A stretch of 64,000 nucleotides of DNA, taken from Vannielia litorea. Its GTDB lineage: Bacteria > Pseudomonadota > Alphaproteobacteria > Rhodobacterales > Rhodobacteraceae. Under the pieces are notes generated by a model. The model had not been told where the DNA came from. It was given only the letters and a program-made list of their open reading frames with translations, and made no database searches. The stretch covers positions 682,001 to 746,000 of the forward strand of contig NZ_FSRL01000001.1 of NCBI RefSeq assembly GCF_900142295.1, given 5' to 3'. A program made the translations under genes and the position numbers. This document shows, piece after piece, positions 44,214 through 53,157 of the stretch (position 1 is its first letter; each line of letters begins with the position of its first letter).

Positions 44214-45993
44214 GCGGCCAGATCAACGGGATAAGCGCCGAGGCCAGGAGCCCGACGGTCAGGTTGAGCGGGATCCCCACCTTCATGAAGTCGGTAAACC
44301 GGTAGCCGCCCGGGCCATAGACCAGCATGTTGGTCTGGTAGCCGATCGGCGTGGCGAAACTGGCGGAGGCGGCCACCATCACGGCAATCACCAGCGGGCG
44401 CGGGTCATACCCCAGCGCGGTGGCCAGCCCGATGGCGATGGGGGTGACCACCACGGCCACCGCGTTGTTCGAAACGAGCTCGGTCAGCACCGAGGTCAGC
44501 AGGTAGATCGCCCAGATGATGAAGAAGGCGGGCAGCCCCTTCAGCGCCGGTGCAATGGCGGTCACGATGAGCGCCACCGCCCCCGAGGCCTCCAGCGCGG
44601 CCCCCACGGCCAGCATCGCGAAGATCAGCGCCAGCAGGCGCCCGTCGATGAAGGAGAAGGCCTCGTCGGCGTCGATGCAGCGGGTGCCGAAGACCAGCGC
44701 CACCGCAAAGATCGAGAGCGCGAGGATCGGCGCAAAGCCGAAGGCCGCGAGCCCGACGATGCCGAGCAGCGCGATCACCGCGATAGGCGCCTTCTGGCGG
44801 CGATAGGCGCGGCCGGTGGGGGCGGCGACGTCGACAAGGTCCATGTCCGCTGCGAGCCGCTGGATGTCGGCCGGCGCGCCCTCCAGCAGCAGCGTGTCGC
44901 CGACCCGCACCACCAGGTCATCGAGCTGGCGGCCGATGTTCTGGTTCCGGCGGTGCACCGCCAGAGGATAAACGCCATAGCGCCGTCGCAGGCGCAGCGT
45001 GCCGAGCGAGCGGCCCACCATGCGCGCGCCGGGGGTGATGAGCACCTCCACCGTGGTCGTCTCGACCGAGGAGAGCTTGTCGACCATCCGGACGTGCTTG
45101 CTTTCCTGCAACGCGAGCAACTCCGACATCTGGCTGCGCAGAACCACGCGGTCACCCGGCTCCAGCACCACCTCGCCCATGTTCCGCCGCAGCGAGGCAT
45201 CGCCGCGCAGCACGTCGACCAGCCGCACGCCCTCGCGCTTGAACAGGTCCACCTCGCCCGGCTTCTGTCCCACCAGCGGGCTGTCCTCGGGCAGGGCCAC
45301 CTCGGTGAAGAACTTGCGCCGAGAGCTGTCGCCGCCCGAGAGCAGGTTGGCCATGCTGGCGCGGTCGGGCAGGATGCGCGGCCCGATGAACCGCAGGTAG
45401 ATCATGCCCCAGGCCACCAGCACCACGGCCAGCGGCGTGACCTCGAATATCCCGAAGGGGTCGAGCCCATTGGCGCGGGCCACGCCGTCGACCAGCAGGT
45501 TGGTGGAGGTGCCTATCAGCGTGAGCGTGCCGCCGAGAATCGCCGCATAACTGAGCGGGATCAGCAGCTTGGAGGCGGAAACGTTCATCGTGCGCGCCAG
45601 TTGCACGAAGACCGGGATCATCACCACCACGACAGGAGTGTTGCTGACGAAGGCCGAGGCCACCACGACGAAGGCGATCATCGCGCCCACCGCGAGCGTG
45701 GGCCGGGTGATTGCGTTGCGGTCGGCCACCTGCGTGAACCAGTCGAGCGCGCCGGTGCGCACCAGGGCCCCCATCACCAGGAACATCGCCGCGATCGTCC
45801 AGGGTGCCGGGTTGGCCAGCACGGCGCGGGCATCGGTATAGGGCAGAACGCCGGAGAGCATGAGCACCGAAACGCCGAGGATTGCCACAACCTCCGGTGG
45901 ATAGCTCTCACGGATGAAAAGCACGAACATGGCGGCCACCACGCCCAGGGCAAAGATGGCGTCCCAGGGGGCCGGAAGAGCGATCAGGTTCAT
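44203..45993 (-). CDS. SLC13/CitT-type permease with two TrkA_C domains
   Basis: The 596-aa protein has a membrane half (1-180; SNTPVVVVMIPVFVQLAR, GGTLTLIGTSTNLLVDG) like DASS-family permeases, two RCK_C/TrkA_C domains in the middle (about 205-290 and 290-380), and a second membrane half (about 400-596; TELVSNNAVAVVVTPIAIGLA, SFATPIGYQTNMLVYGPGGYRFTDF). This arrangement is known in sulfate/dicarboxylate-type permeases. I chose the ATG at 45993. Its stop overlaps the DMT gene stop. Confidence 0.87.
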   Translation of the reverse strand: MNLIALPAPWDAIFALGVVAAMFVLFIRESYPPEVVAILGVSVLMLSGVLPYTDARAVLANPAPWTIAAMFLVMGALVRTGALDWFTQVADRNAITRPTLAVGAMIAFVVVASAFVSNTPVVVVMIPVFVQLARTMNVSASKLLIPLSYAAILGGTLTLIGTSTNLLVDGVARANGLDPFGIFEVTPLAVVLVAWGMIYLRFIGPRILPDRASMANLLSGGDSSRRKFFTEVALPEDSPLVGQKPGEVDLFKREGVRLVDVLRGDASLRRNMGEVVLEPGDRVVLRSQMSELLALQESKHVRMVDKLSSVETTTVEVLITPGARMVGRSLGTLRLRRRYGVYPLAVHRRNQNIGRQLDDLVVRVGDTLLLEGAPADIQRLAADMDLVDVAAPTGRAYRRQKAPIAVIALLGIVGLAAFGFAPILALSIFAVALVFGTRCIDADEAFSFIDGRLLALIFAMLAVGAALEASGAVALIVTAIAPALKGLPAFFIIWAIYLLTSVLTELVSNNAVAVVVTPIAIGLATALGYDPRPLVIAVMVAASASFATPIGYQTNMLVYGPGGYRFTDFMKVGIPLNLTVGLLASALIPLIWPLTP

Positions 45994-46187
45994 CTTGGCG
46001 AGGCTTTTCCCATGTCGGACGCTCAGTCTAGCGGGCAGCCGCAGGGAAACAAGCGCACTCTGCACGGGCGGCGACACTTTGGCTGCCGGGGGCGGTCCGC
46101 AGGCTCCAGGTCGGGTTGACCCTCCTGCTCCCATCGGCTGAAAGTGGGTCTATTGCCGCCTTGCCCTTCAGCCGGGAACCTCACGCC

Positions 46188-46670
46188 ATGATCCGCCCTG
46201 CCGCCGCCCTTCTTCTCCTGACCGCCTTTCCCGCCGGTGCCGACTGCATCACCGCCACCGAGAGCTTTGTCGCCTGCAAGATGAGCGGCGGCAGCAAGGA
46301 GCTGCGGGCCTGTTGGGGGCCGGGCAGTGTGGGCTATCAGTTTGGCCCGGAAGGCGGCGAGCCCGATCTGGTGATCTCGGTGCCGCTCCGCGATCTGAAC
46401 TACATCCCATGGCCCGGGGTCGGCAGCTCGATCTGGGAAGAGGCCATCTTTCTCAATGCCGACGTGCAATACACCGTCTGGCACCGGATCGACCGCAAAC
46501 CCGAAGGCGACCCGCCGAGCGCCGGCGTCACCGTCACCCGTGGCGACGAAACCCTCGCCGACCTCACCTGCGATCCGGGCACCATCACCGCCAATTTCGA
46601 GGGGCTCTACGAGGCAAAAACCGCCATCGGCCAGTGCTGGCGGGATTTTGAGTGGCAAGACTGCCAATGA
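46188..46670 (+). CDS. Small exported protein of unknown function (160 aa)
   Basis: The protein has a signal peptide (MIRPAAALLLLTAFPAGA) and five cysteines in the mature part (CITATES, FVACKMSG, ELRACWG, DLTCDPG, IGQCWRDFEWQDCQ), which suggests disulfides. Two central strands (DLVISVPLRDL, VQYTVWHRIDRK) look beta-rich. I do not recognise a family. It is the first of three consecutive small exported proteins. Confidence 0.7.
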   Translation: MIRPAAALLLLTAFPAGADCITATESFVACKMSGGSKELRACWGPGSVGYQFGPEGGEPDLVISVPLRDLNYIPWPGVGSSIWEEAIFLNADVQYTVWHRIDRKPEGDPPSAGVTVTRGDETLADLTCDPGTITANFEGLYEAKTAIGQCWRDFEWQDCQ

Positions 46671-46738
46671 TCCCCATATATCCTGTGCGACCGGCGCATT
46701 TTGCGCTATGCTTTGCACAGGTTTCGAAAGGATACGCC

Positions 46739-47119
46739 ATGCGCTCCGTCGCCCTTCTCGCCGCGCTCGCCGCCACCCCGGCCGCTGCAACCGGCTGGCT
46801 CGCACCGAACGGTCACCTGGTCGATGGCGGGCCGCAGGCGATCGTGGTCCATCCCGTCGCGGGCGGGAGCAGCGCCGGAATCTTCTGCGCCGCAGGCAGC
46901 TACGCGATGGAGCGCCTTGGCGCCCAGCCCGCAGACGCCGTCGTGGTGACCTCGCCGCGCAGCGGTCGCATTTTCGGGCCGGGCGGTGAAACGGTAGGCT
47001 TCCGGCTCGATCCGGGCGCATCTCCCGACCATGGATTGCTGCTCAAGGTGTCGCGCCAGGGTGAGGCGGTTTCTGTCGCCCACGCCCGCGCGCTCTGCAA
47101 GGAACATCGCGGCCACTGA
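46739..47119 (+). CDS. Small exported protein of unknown function (126 aa)
   Basis: The protein has a signal peptide (MRSVALLAALAATPAAA) and a mature domain with two cysteines (IFCAAGSY, ARALCKEH). A Gly-rich, beta-like region (GGPQAIVVHPVAGGSSAG, VVVTSPRSGRIFGPGG) follows the cleavage site. No family is recognised. It lies 68 bp after the preceding exported-protein gene. Confidence 0.65.
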   Translation: MRSVALLAALAATPAAATGWLAPNGHLVDGGPQAIVVHPVAGGSSAGIFCAAGSYAMERLGAQPADAVVVTSPRSGRIFGPGGETVGFRLDPGASPDHGLLLKVSRQGEAVSVAHARALCKEHRGH

Positions 47120-47146
47120 CGGCGGCGGCACCTCGGCGCGGAACCG

Positions 47147-47476
47147 ATGCCTCTGTCGGGGCGTTTCTTCCGCGACATGAGACAGACAGCACAAACCCTC
47201 GCCCTTCTCGCCGGCACCCTCGCGGCACCGCTCTCGGCCAGCCCGTTCATCGACTATCCGGATGATCCCGGAATGCCGACGGAAGAGATCGTCGAAATCC
47301 CGGTCGCGCCGGAAGACCTCGCCCGCTGCGAAGCGACCTTGGCCATGGTGACAGGCGCGCCTGTGGCCCTCCCTTCCACCTCCGGCGCAATGCCCGTGGC
47401 GATGGATGCCGAGGAGCCTCCCGCACTTCCGGTCGCCGTCTGCGTTGTGGAGCCGCGCCCGCGTCCTGGCTCGTGA
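47147..47476 (+). CDS. Small exported protein of unknown function (109 aa)
   Basis: A short hydrophobic N-terminus (TLALLAGTLAAPLSASPF) suggests export, and the mature part is Pro/Glu/Val-rich with two cysteines (LARCEATLAM, VAVCVVEPRPRP). I use the ATG at 47147 with a weak GGAA site; an internal ATG at 47177 (MRQTAQTLALL) gives a more compact signal peptide and is equally possible. Function unknown. Confidence 0.5.
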   Translation: MPLSGRFFRDMRQTAQTLALLAGTLAAPLSASPFIDYPDDPGMPTEEIVEIPVAPEDLARCEATLAMVTGAPVALPSTSGAMPVAMDAEEPPALPVAVCVVEPRPRPGS

Positions 47477-47531
47477 GCCGGCCACCATACCGGCTTGCCC
47501 ACTGGCCGCTTGGTGACGCATCGTGCAAGCC

Positions 47532-47948
47532 ATGCAGACGACCTTCACCATTGCAACCCGCGGGCCGGGCCTGACCCCCTTAACGAACGAGGTTGCACGC
47601 TGGCTCGAGGGGCTGGGCGATGGTCTGCTGACCCTCATGGTGCGCCACACCTCCTGCTCCCTGCTGATCCAGGAAAACGCCGATCCTGACGTAAGGTCGG
47701 ATCTCACCGAGTTCTTTCATCGGCTGGTGCCGCCGGCCGATGACTTTTCGATGTCCTATCTGACCCACACGCTCGAGGGGCCCGATGACATGCCGGCGCA
47801 CATCAAGGCGGCGCTTCTCCCGGTTTCGCTCCAGATCCCCGTTCTGAGGGGGCGGATGCGCCTTGGCACGTGGCAGGGCATCTACCTCGTGGAGCACCGC
47901 AGGGCACCGCATCGGCGTGAGGTGGCGGCACACTTCATTCATGATTAA
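47532..47948 (+). CDS. YjbQ/UPF0047-family protein (secondary thiamine-phosphate synthase-like)
   Basis: The 138-aa protein carries the UPF0047 signatures RHTSCSLLIQENADP, DDMPAHIKAALL and LGTWQGIYLVEHR. E. coli YjbQ has weak thiamine-phosphate synthase activity; the physiological role is unclear. I chose the ATG at 47532 (MQTTFTI); a GTG three codons upstream is an alternative. Confidence 0.9.
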   Translation: MQTTFTIATRGPGLTPLTNEVARWLEGLGDGLLTLMVRHTSCSLLIQENADPDVRSDLTEFFHRLVPPADDFSMSYLTHTLEGPDDMPAHIKAALLPVSLQIPVLRGRMRLGTWQGIYLVEHRRAPHRREVAAHFIHD

Positions 47949-48027
47949 TGCGGGCCTCGTGCTGCACCGCGGCGCATACGGGTTGTGCATGGAATGTGCA
48001 TGGGTTGTGACTCGGTTAACACGGTTT

Positions 48028-48052
48028 CATGCTGCGTTCGCGCGGCAGCATG
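48028..48052. repeat. 8-bp inverted repeat downstream of the YjbQ gene
   Basis: CATGCTGC / GCAGCATG has a 9-nt loop. It lies 79 bp after the YjbQ stop and 103 bp before nrdR. No T run follows, so I do not call it a terminator. Confidence 0.35.
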
Positions 48053-48104
48053 TAGGGTCTCAAGTTTTGGCCTACCCAAATACTGGGGGCTGTCCTATAG
48101 TCAC

Positions 48105-48113
48105 TGTGGATAA
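48105..48113 (-). promoter_or_regulatory. Perfect DnaA box upstream of nrdR
   Basis: TGTGGATAA reads TTATCCACA on the minus strand, an exact match to the strong DnaA box. It ends 42 bp before the nrdR ATG. DnaA is known to control ribonucleotide reductase genes in other bacteria, so the position near nrdR is suggestive. Confidence 0.6.
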
Positions 48114-48155
48114 GTGGGGAGCATAACCCCAGAGGCAGAGGAAAAGGGGACAGGA

Positions 48156-48632
48156 ATGCGCTGCCCGTTTTGCGGAAACGTCGATACGCAGGTGAAGGAC
48201 AGCCGGCCGGCGGAGGACCATGTGGCCATCCGGCGGCGCAGGTTCTGCCCCGCTTGCGGTGGCCGTTTCACCACCTATGAACGCGTGCAACTGCGTGATC
48301 TTGTTGTAATAAAATCCTCCGGACGCCGTGAGGACTTCGACCGCGACAAGCTCGAGCGCTCGATCCGCATCGCCTTGCAGAAACGCCCGATCGACCCCGA
48401 GCGGATCGACCAGATGATCTCTGGCATCGTGCGCCGGCTGGAGAGCATGGGCGAGACGGATATCGACAGCAAGGTGATCGGCGAGATCGTCATGGAGAGT
48501 CTCGCCCGCATCGACACCGTCGCCTACGTCCGGTTTGCCAGCGTTTACAAGAACTTCCAGGCTGCGGACGACTTCGACCGCTTCGTGTCCGAGCTTCGAC
48601 CCCCGGCCATGCCCGGCGACGCCGGGGAGTGA
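48156..48632 (+). CDS. nrdR: Transcriptional regulator NrdR
   Basis: NrdR represses ribonucleotide reductase genes using ATP/dATP as a signal. The 158-aa protein has the zinc ribbon CPFC (3-6) / CPAC (31-34), an ATP-cone with [21 protein letters not shown] and [14 protein letters not shown]. Its stop overlaps the ribD GTG (GTGA), so regulator and riboflavin gene are coupled, as is common in bacteria. Confidence 0.97.
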   Translation: MRCPFCGNVDTQVKDSRPAEDHVAIRRRRFCPACGGRFTTYERVQLRDLVVIKSSGRREDFDRDKLERSIRIALQKRPIDPERIDQMISGIVRRLESMGETDIDSKVIGEIVMESLARIDTVAYVRFASVYKNFQAADDFDRFVSELRPPAMPGDAGE

Positions 48633-49732
48633 CCCGCAGCGACGACGCCCAATGGATGGCGCGCGCCCTGAGCCTCGGGGCGCGCGGTTTGGGGCAGGTT
48701 TGGCCCAATCCGGCGGTCGGCTGCATTGTGGTGAAAGATCAACGCGTTGTCGGTCGCGGCTGGACCCAGCCCGGCGGGCGACCCCATGCAGAAGCCATAG
48801 CGCTGGCCCAGGCGGGCGAGGCCGCGCGCGGCGCCACAGCTTACGTGACCCTGGAGCCCTGCGCGCATCACGGAAAGACCCCACCCTGTGCCGATGCGCT
48901 CGTGACCGCCGGCGTGGCCCGGGTGGTGACGGCCCTCGAAGATCCTGACCCCCGCACTGCCGGGCAGGGGATCGCGCGCCTTTCGGCCGCCGGAATTTTC
49001 TGCGAGACCAATGTCTTGCCCGATGCCGCGCGACGTGCCCATGCAGGCTTCTTGAGCCGGGTGGAGCGCGGGCGGCCCCTGCTGACGCTCAAGCTCGCCA
49101 GCTCCTTCGACGGCCGCATCGCCACTGCCTCAGGCGAGAGCAAGTGGATCACCGGCCCCGCTGCACGCCACGCGGTTCAAGGGCTTCGGGCCTCGCATGA
49201 CGCGGTTCTCGTGGGCGCTGGCACCGCCCGGGCCGACGATCCGGCGTTAACCCTTCGCGGCTATGGTGAGCGGCGCTCCCCTGTCCGCGTGATTATCTCC
49301 CGCAGGTTGGACCTGCCGACAGAGAGCCAGCTGGCGCGCACGGCCCGCAATGTTCCGCTTTGGCTGTGCCACGGCCCCGACGCGCCGGATGATCGCCGTG
49401 TCGCTTGGGCGAAAGCCGGCGCCGACCTCATCGAGGTCCCACTGGGGCAAGACCGGCACCCCGACCCGGCGGCCATGTTGCAGCTGCTCGGAGCCCGTGG
49501 TTTGACCCGTGTGCTGTGCGAGGGCGGCGGCATGCTGGCCGCCTCCCTGATCGTCGCCGACCTGCCCGACCAGCTCGTCGGCTTCACTGCCGGTCTCGCG
49601 CTTGGTGCGGAGGGGCAGCCTGCAATCGGCCCGCTGGGGTTGGCCGCGCTCTCCGAAGCGCGGCGCTATGTGCTTGAAGGCACTTGCAAGATCGGGCCCG
49701 ACTTGATGGCCGTATGGGATCGGCGGCGCTGA
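48629..49732 (+). CDS. ribD: Bifunctional riboflavin deaminase-reductase RibD
   Basis: RibD deaminates and then reduces a pyrimidine intermediate of riboflavin synthesis. The 367-aa protein has the deaminase zinc motif HAE (53-55) and [11 protein letters not shown] (C78 and C87), and a C-terminal reductase domain ([35 protein letters not shown]). The GTG start overlaps the nrdR stop. Its stop is one base from the kpsC stop on the other strand. Confidence 0.96.
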   Translation: MTRSDDAQWMARALSLGARGLGQVWPNPAVGCIVVKDQRVVGRGWTQPGGRPHAEAIALAQAGEAARGATAYVTLEPCAHHGKTPPCADALVTAGVARVVTALEDPDPRTAGQGIARLSAAGIFCETNVLPDAARRAHAGFLSRVERGRPLLTLKLASSFDGRIATASGESKWITGPAARHAVQGLRASHDAVLVGAGTARADDPALTLRGYGERRSPVRVIISRRLDLPTESQLARTARNVPLWLCHGPDAPDDRRVAWAKAGADLIEVPLGQDRHPDPAAMLQLLGARGLTRVLCEGGGMLAASLIVADLPDQLVGFTAGLALGAEGQPAIGPLGLAALSEARRYVLEGTCKIGPDLMAVWDRRR

Positions 49733-49733
49733 T

Positions 49734-51791
49734 CTAGCGCCACAGATGCGCTTGGCTCACGAGCCAGCCCTGCACCTTGGAAAGCAGGCGGTTGCCAAGG
49801 CCGGGGTGAGGCAGGTTGCCGGTTTCGAGCCGTTCGAGCACTACTTCGACAGGGCAGGGCGTGCCAGTCACCGGGTCGAAGTAGCGCGGATAATCAATGA
49901 GAACGGCCTGCACCAGGGCTTCCAGGGTCGGCCGGGCCTCTCGCCGCTCCGGCGGATTGCCCATGTCGGTCGTTAGGCCCCAGCCCGCATAAAAGGGAGC
50001 CCCGAGCGTTGTGACGGGCACACCGCGCAGAAGCGCCTCGAAACCGAGGCCCGAGGTCATGGTCCAGACGGCATCGACACGGGCGATGAGCGCTGCCGGA
50101 TCGGTGCCGGAAAGAGTGAGGTCTGCCCATTGCTCGGCGTTGTCGACCTGTCCGACGCGAAGGCCGGCCTCGACGTCAGGATGCGGCTTGTAGAGAATGA
50201 CCGCATCGGGATTGGCCTTGCGGGTCGCGCGCAGCAAGCTGGCATTCGTGCTGATCTCACCGGTGCCGAACCGGATCGAGGCATCGTCCTCGACCTGCCC
50301 GGGAACCAAGATGCGGCGGCCTGCGGGCAGATCGGGCAGTTCGGCGGATCCGAGGTTGTACTTGCTCACCCCGTTTGCCTTGAGCCGGGTCATGAGCGCC
50401 GACGCTCGCGGATGATCACCCTGCGCTGCTGCGCGGGCGATGAGGCGTTCAAGCCGCGACGGCATGGTCGGGTCGTAGTAGATGCCGAGGTCGTCGCGCA
50501 CGAGGCTGAGCGGGGGCACCAGCTCGGCACCCAGCCCTCGAGACCGCAGAAACCCGTCTTCGACCCGGACCAGCGGCACATGGGCGCGGGCGGTCGCGGC
50601 CTCCAGCGCCCCATCCACCTTGCTGGCCCAGGCCAGGAGTGGCACGCCGAGAGACTTTGCCTTCTGCGTTGCCGCGCTCGAATCATCGTTGAAGATCAGC
50701 GGTTTCTCGGAGCCGAAGAACCGCTGCAACGGTTTGCGCTTCCAAAGGCGCATGCCGTAGGCGACGGCACCGGCGCGGTCCTCTCGCCAGGCGCGGCTGC
50801 GGGCGGAGAGCCCGTCGATCGCCTCTTCGAGGCTGCACAGCCGGTCGCGCCATGGATCGTACCAGCTGGGGTAGAGGATCATCGCCGCCGCGAAGAGCTG
50901 GGCGCGGGTCAGCTTGCGTTCTCGACGGGGGCAGGGGGCCTCATCTGCTGTCAGCCCCCACCCGCCATAGAACGGCTGGCCGAAGACCCGCGGCTTGTGA
51001 CCGGCGAATATCGCCTCGAAGCCCATCCCGGACGAGACGGTATAAACCGCGATGGCCCCCTCGAGCAGTGCCCAGGGCGAAACGGCTTCGGTGAAGAGCC
51101 TGGTGCGTTCATCCTCGTCGTCCGGCCCGAAATGGCCAGGCCTTGCGCCGGAGGTCGTCTCCGGGTGGCTCTTGATCAGAATACGTGCGCCCGGATGTTC
51201 GATTTGTGCAAAGGCCAGCATCTCGCGGAAGGTTGCTGCACTGGCGTTTCCATGGGCGATGGAGGCATCGCCTCGGGTCTGGTCGATCACCAGCACGTAG
51301 CCCGGTTCCGGAACCTCAGCCTGCGGATCGAACGCGTTGTATTTGCTCAGGTGTTCCCGTTTCAGCCGCTCCATCGCCGTGCGGGCGCGGGCGAGCAGGG
51401 CGGCGTCGTCGAGAGGATGGGTGGCAAGCAGGATCTCAAGGTCGGAGGGGCGGCCGCTGTCGAAATGCACGCCATGTTGATCAATCAATAGTCCGACGGG
51501 CGGCTCGCCTCCCGCGCGCCCGGGGTGGATCGACCGCAGGAAGGCGTCTTCCACCCGCACCAGAGCGGCACCTGTCCGCTCCGCCATCGCCTCGCCCCGC
51601 GCGGCATAGGGCGAACGTCCCCAGACGCCGATGCGGTCCTCCGCACGAGGCACACCGAGCCGAACATCCCACCCGGCCAGATCCAGGATCCGGCGCACGC
51701 GTTTCTGAAAGACGAAGCCGCCGGAAAAAACGAAAAGCCGCCGGGGCGCGGGCGCTCCGGCGGCTTTCAAAAGATCTGGCGCGGGGGCCAT
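49734..51791 (-). CDS. kpsC: Capsule Kdo-transferase KpsC (two-domain)
   Basis: The 685-aa protein is an internal duplication. VEDAFLRS (80-87) matches VEDGFLRS (410-417), IKSHPE (206-211) matches YKPHPD (534-539), and QPFYGGWGL (272-280) matches APFYAGWGL (598-606). This is the dual beta-Kdo transferase KpsC that builds the linker between lipid and capsule. The ATG at 51791 follows the kpsD stop by 10 bp. A strong terminator-like hairpin lies inside codons 9-20 of this gene. Cytosolic/peripheral membrane. Confidence 0.93.
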   Translation of the reverse strand: MAPAPDLLKAAGAPAPRRLFVFSGGFVFQKRVRRILDLAGWDVRLGVPRAEDRIGVWGRSPYAARGEAMAERTGAALVRVEDAFLRSIHPGRAGGEPPVGLLIDQHGVHFDSGRPSDLEILLATHPLDDAALLARARTAMERLKREHLSKYNAFDPQAEVPEPGYVLVIDQTRGDASIAHGNASAATFREMLAFAQIEHPGARILIKSHPETTSGARPGHFGPDDEDERTRLFTEAVSPWALLEGAIAVYTVSSGMGFEAIFAGHKPRVFGQPFYGGWGLTADEAPCPRRERKLTRAQLFAAAMILYPSWYDPWRDRLCSLEEAIDGLSARSRAWREDRAGAVAYGMRLWKRKPLQRFFGSEKPLIFNDDSSAATQKAKSLGVPLLAWASKVDGALEAATARAHVPLVRVEDGFLRSRGLGAELVPPLSLVRDDLGIYYDPTMPSRLERLIARAAAQGDHPRASALMTRLKANGVSKYNLGSAELPDLPAGRRILVPGQVEDDASIRFGTGEISTNASLLRATRKANPDAVILYKPHPDVEAGLRVGQVDNAEQWADLTLSGTDPAALIARVDAVWTMTSGLGFEALLRGVPVTTLGAPFYAGWGLTTDMGNPPERREARPTLEALVQAVLIDYPRYFDPVTGTPCPVEVVLERLETGNLPHPGLGNRLLSKVQGWLVSQAHLWR
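51725..51767 (-). terminator. Terminator-like hairpin inside the kpsC start
   Basis: On the minus strand AAAGCCGCCGG / CCGGCGGCTTT is an 11-bp perfect stem with a 12-nt loop, followed by TCGTTTTTT. It begins 35 bp after the kpsD stop, where an operon terminator would sit. Yet it is within kpsC and encodes conserved residues (K9 to S23, RRLFVFS). Confidence 0.7.
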
Positions 51792-51801
51792 GCCGGCCGC
51801 G

Positions 51802-52935
51802 TCAATTGCCGGCGGCGGAAGCCAGCGTGTTGGCGGTGCCCGCGGCCCCGGTAAGGGCGGAGAGGGTCTTTTGCCACTGCACGTAGGGTGCCTCGGTGAC
51901 ATAGACCGTGTCGCCGTCGCGGATCACGAAGTCACGGGCCTCGAACATGCCGTTGGGTTCGGTCAGATCGAGCACGTAGACCATGCGCTGCGTGCCCACG
52001 AGGTCGGTTCGGCCGAGCACCTGCTTGGCAATTTCCTCCGGCTCGTTGCGGAACACGAACACGCCGGTCGGGTCCGCGAGGTTGGAGCTGAGCCCGCCGA
52101 CCTGCGCGATGGCCTCGATGGCCGAGAGCGTCTGGGTGGTGAAGGGGATGCGGTTTTGCGTGCCGGTGGCGCCAAGTGCGGTGAAGGCCCGCGTATCCTC
52201 TTCCACGAGGATACGGTCGCCGTCGCGCAGGGCGATGTCGAAACTGGGGTTCGAGAACAGGTCTTCCCACCAGATCGTGCACTTGTGCTTGCCGCGAATC
52301 ACGGTGATCTGGGCCACTTCCTGCTCGATCGCGATGCCTCCGGCCGCGGCCAGCATCGCCGAGAGGGTGCGGGTCGGGCGCTCGATCGGGTAGACGCCCT
52401 GTGCCCCGACACCGCCGACGACAGAGACCGTGGCTCCGTCACCGGCGAGGCGGCGCACGATGACCTGCGGATCCGGGGTTTGGGTGTCGAGCTTTTCGGT
52501 GATGAGCTGGCGGATGCGGTCCGGCGTGTTGCCCGCCGCCTTGATCCGGCCCGCATAGGGCACGAATATGAAACCGGCGGCATCCACCTGCACCTCTTCC
52601 AGCACCGTGGCGGCCTGGCCCTCGCTTGCCAGAAGCCCGTCATCGACGTTCTCCCAGATCGTGAGGCCGAGCGTGTCGCCCGGGCGGATGGTGTCGGCCC
52701 CGACAACGCCCGCGTTCAGGAAGGCCTTGGAAAAGCCGAGAACCGGGGTGACGGAGGTGGCGGCGGTGACGCGGCTGTTCACGGCGACGATGAAGGCATC
52801 GCCTTCCTTGAGCACCGAGCCTGCGAAGATTTCACGCTTGTTCGGGCCGCTGCGCGGGAGGCCACAGGATGCGACGAGGGCGACCATGGCCAATGCTGCC
52901 GCGGCTTTCGCCAGCGGGGAAGTTCTGAGTTTCAC
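51802..52935 (-). CDS. Polysaccharide export lipoprotein (Wza/KpsD-type OPX)
   Basis: The 377-aa outer-membrane export-channel protein has a lipobox (VASC, C24), an export domain (Poly_export; LGLTIWEN, VDAAGFIFVPYAGRIKAAGNTPDRIRQLI) and SLBB-type repeats (VSVVGGVGAQGVYPIERPTRTLSAML, DGDRILVEEDTRAFTALGATG). Together with KpsC/KpsS it should build and export capsule. The GTG at 52935 is 8 bp after AGGAG. Other capsule genes (kpsM, kpsT, kpsE, kpsF) are absent here. Confidence 0.9.
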   Translation of the reverse strand: MKLRTSPLAKAAAALAMVALVASCGLPRSGPNKREIFAGSVLKEGDAFIVAVNSRVTAATSVTPVLGFSKAFLNAGVVGADTIRPGDTLGLTIWENVDDGLLASEGQAATVLEEVQVDAAGFIFVPYAGRIKAAGNTPDRIRQLITEKLDTQTPDPQVIVRRLAGDGATVSVVGGVGAQGVYPIERPTRTLSAMLAAAGGIAIEQEVAQITVIRGKHKCTIWWEDLFSNPSFDIALRDGDRILVEEDTRAFTALGATGTQNRIPFTTQTLSAIEAIAQVGGLSSNLADPTGVFVFRNEPEEIAKQVLGRTDLVGTQRMVYVLDLTEPNGMFEARDFVIRDGDTVYVTEAPYVQWQKTLSALTGAAGTANTLASAAGN

Positions 52936-53157
52936 TGCTCGGGCTCCTTTACGGAATTCTGCCTCAAGTTTTTCGCTCAACCTACTGACGGGACCTCGCA
53001 AAATAAAGCGCGCTGTCAGCGCGGTCGCGCCGATGGGCGCAGGGGTGTTGCCCATGTGCCGCGATTTCTGTGGCCTATGGTGGAGACGATTTCTGCGAGG
53101 AATTCCGGATATTTGCCAGATATAGTAGAAGTGGATGCTGTCACCGCTAAGGGTGCG

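Noticed and set aside
44155..46119. A 654-codon plus-strand frame opposite the SLC13 permease
   Set aside because: Antisense of a well-supported permease; low-complexity His/Arg/Glu composition.
48105..48113. An origin of replication at the DnaA box
   Set aside because: A single box with no cluster, no AT-rich unwinding region and no dnaA/parAB/hemE-type neighbours.
49734..51791. Two separate capsule genes instead of one
   Set aside because: The internal similarity is the normal domain duplication of KpsC; the frame is continuous with no start signal in the middle.
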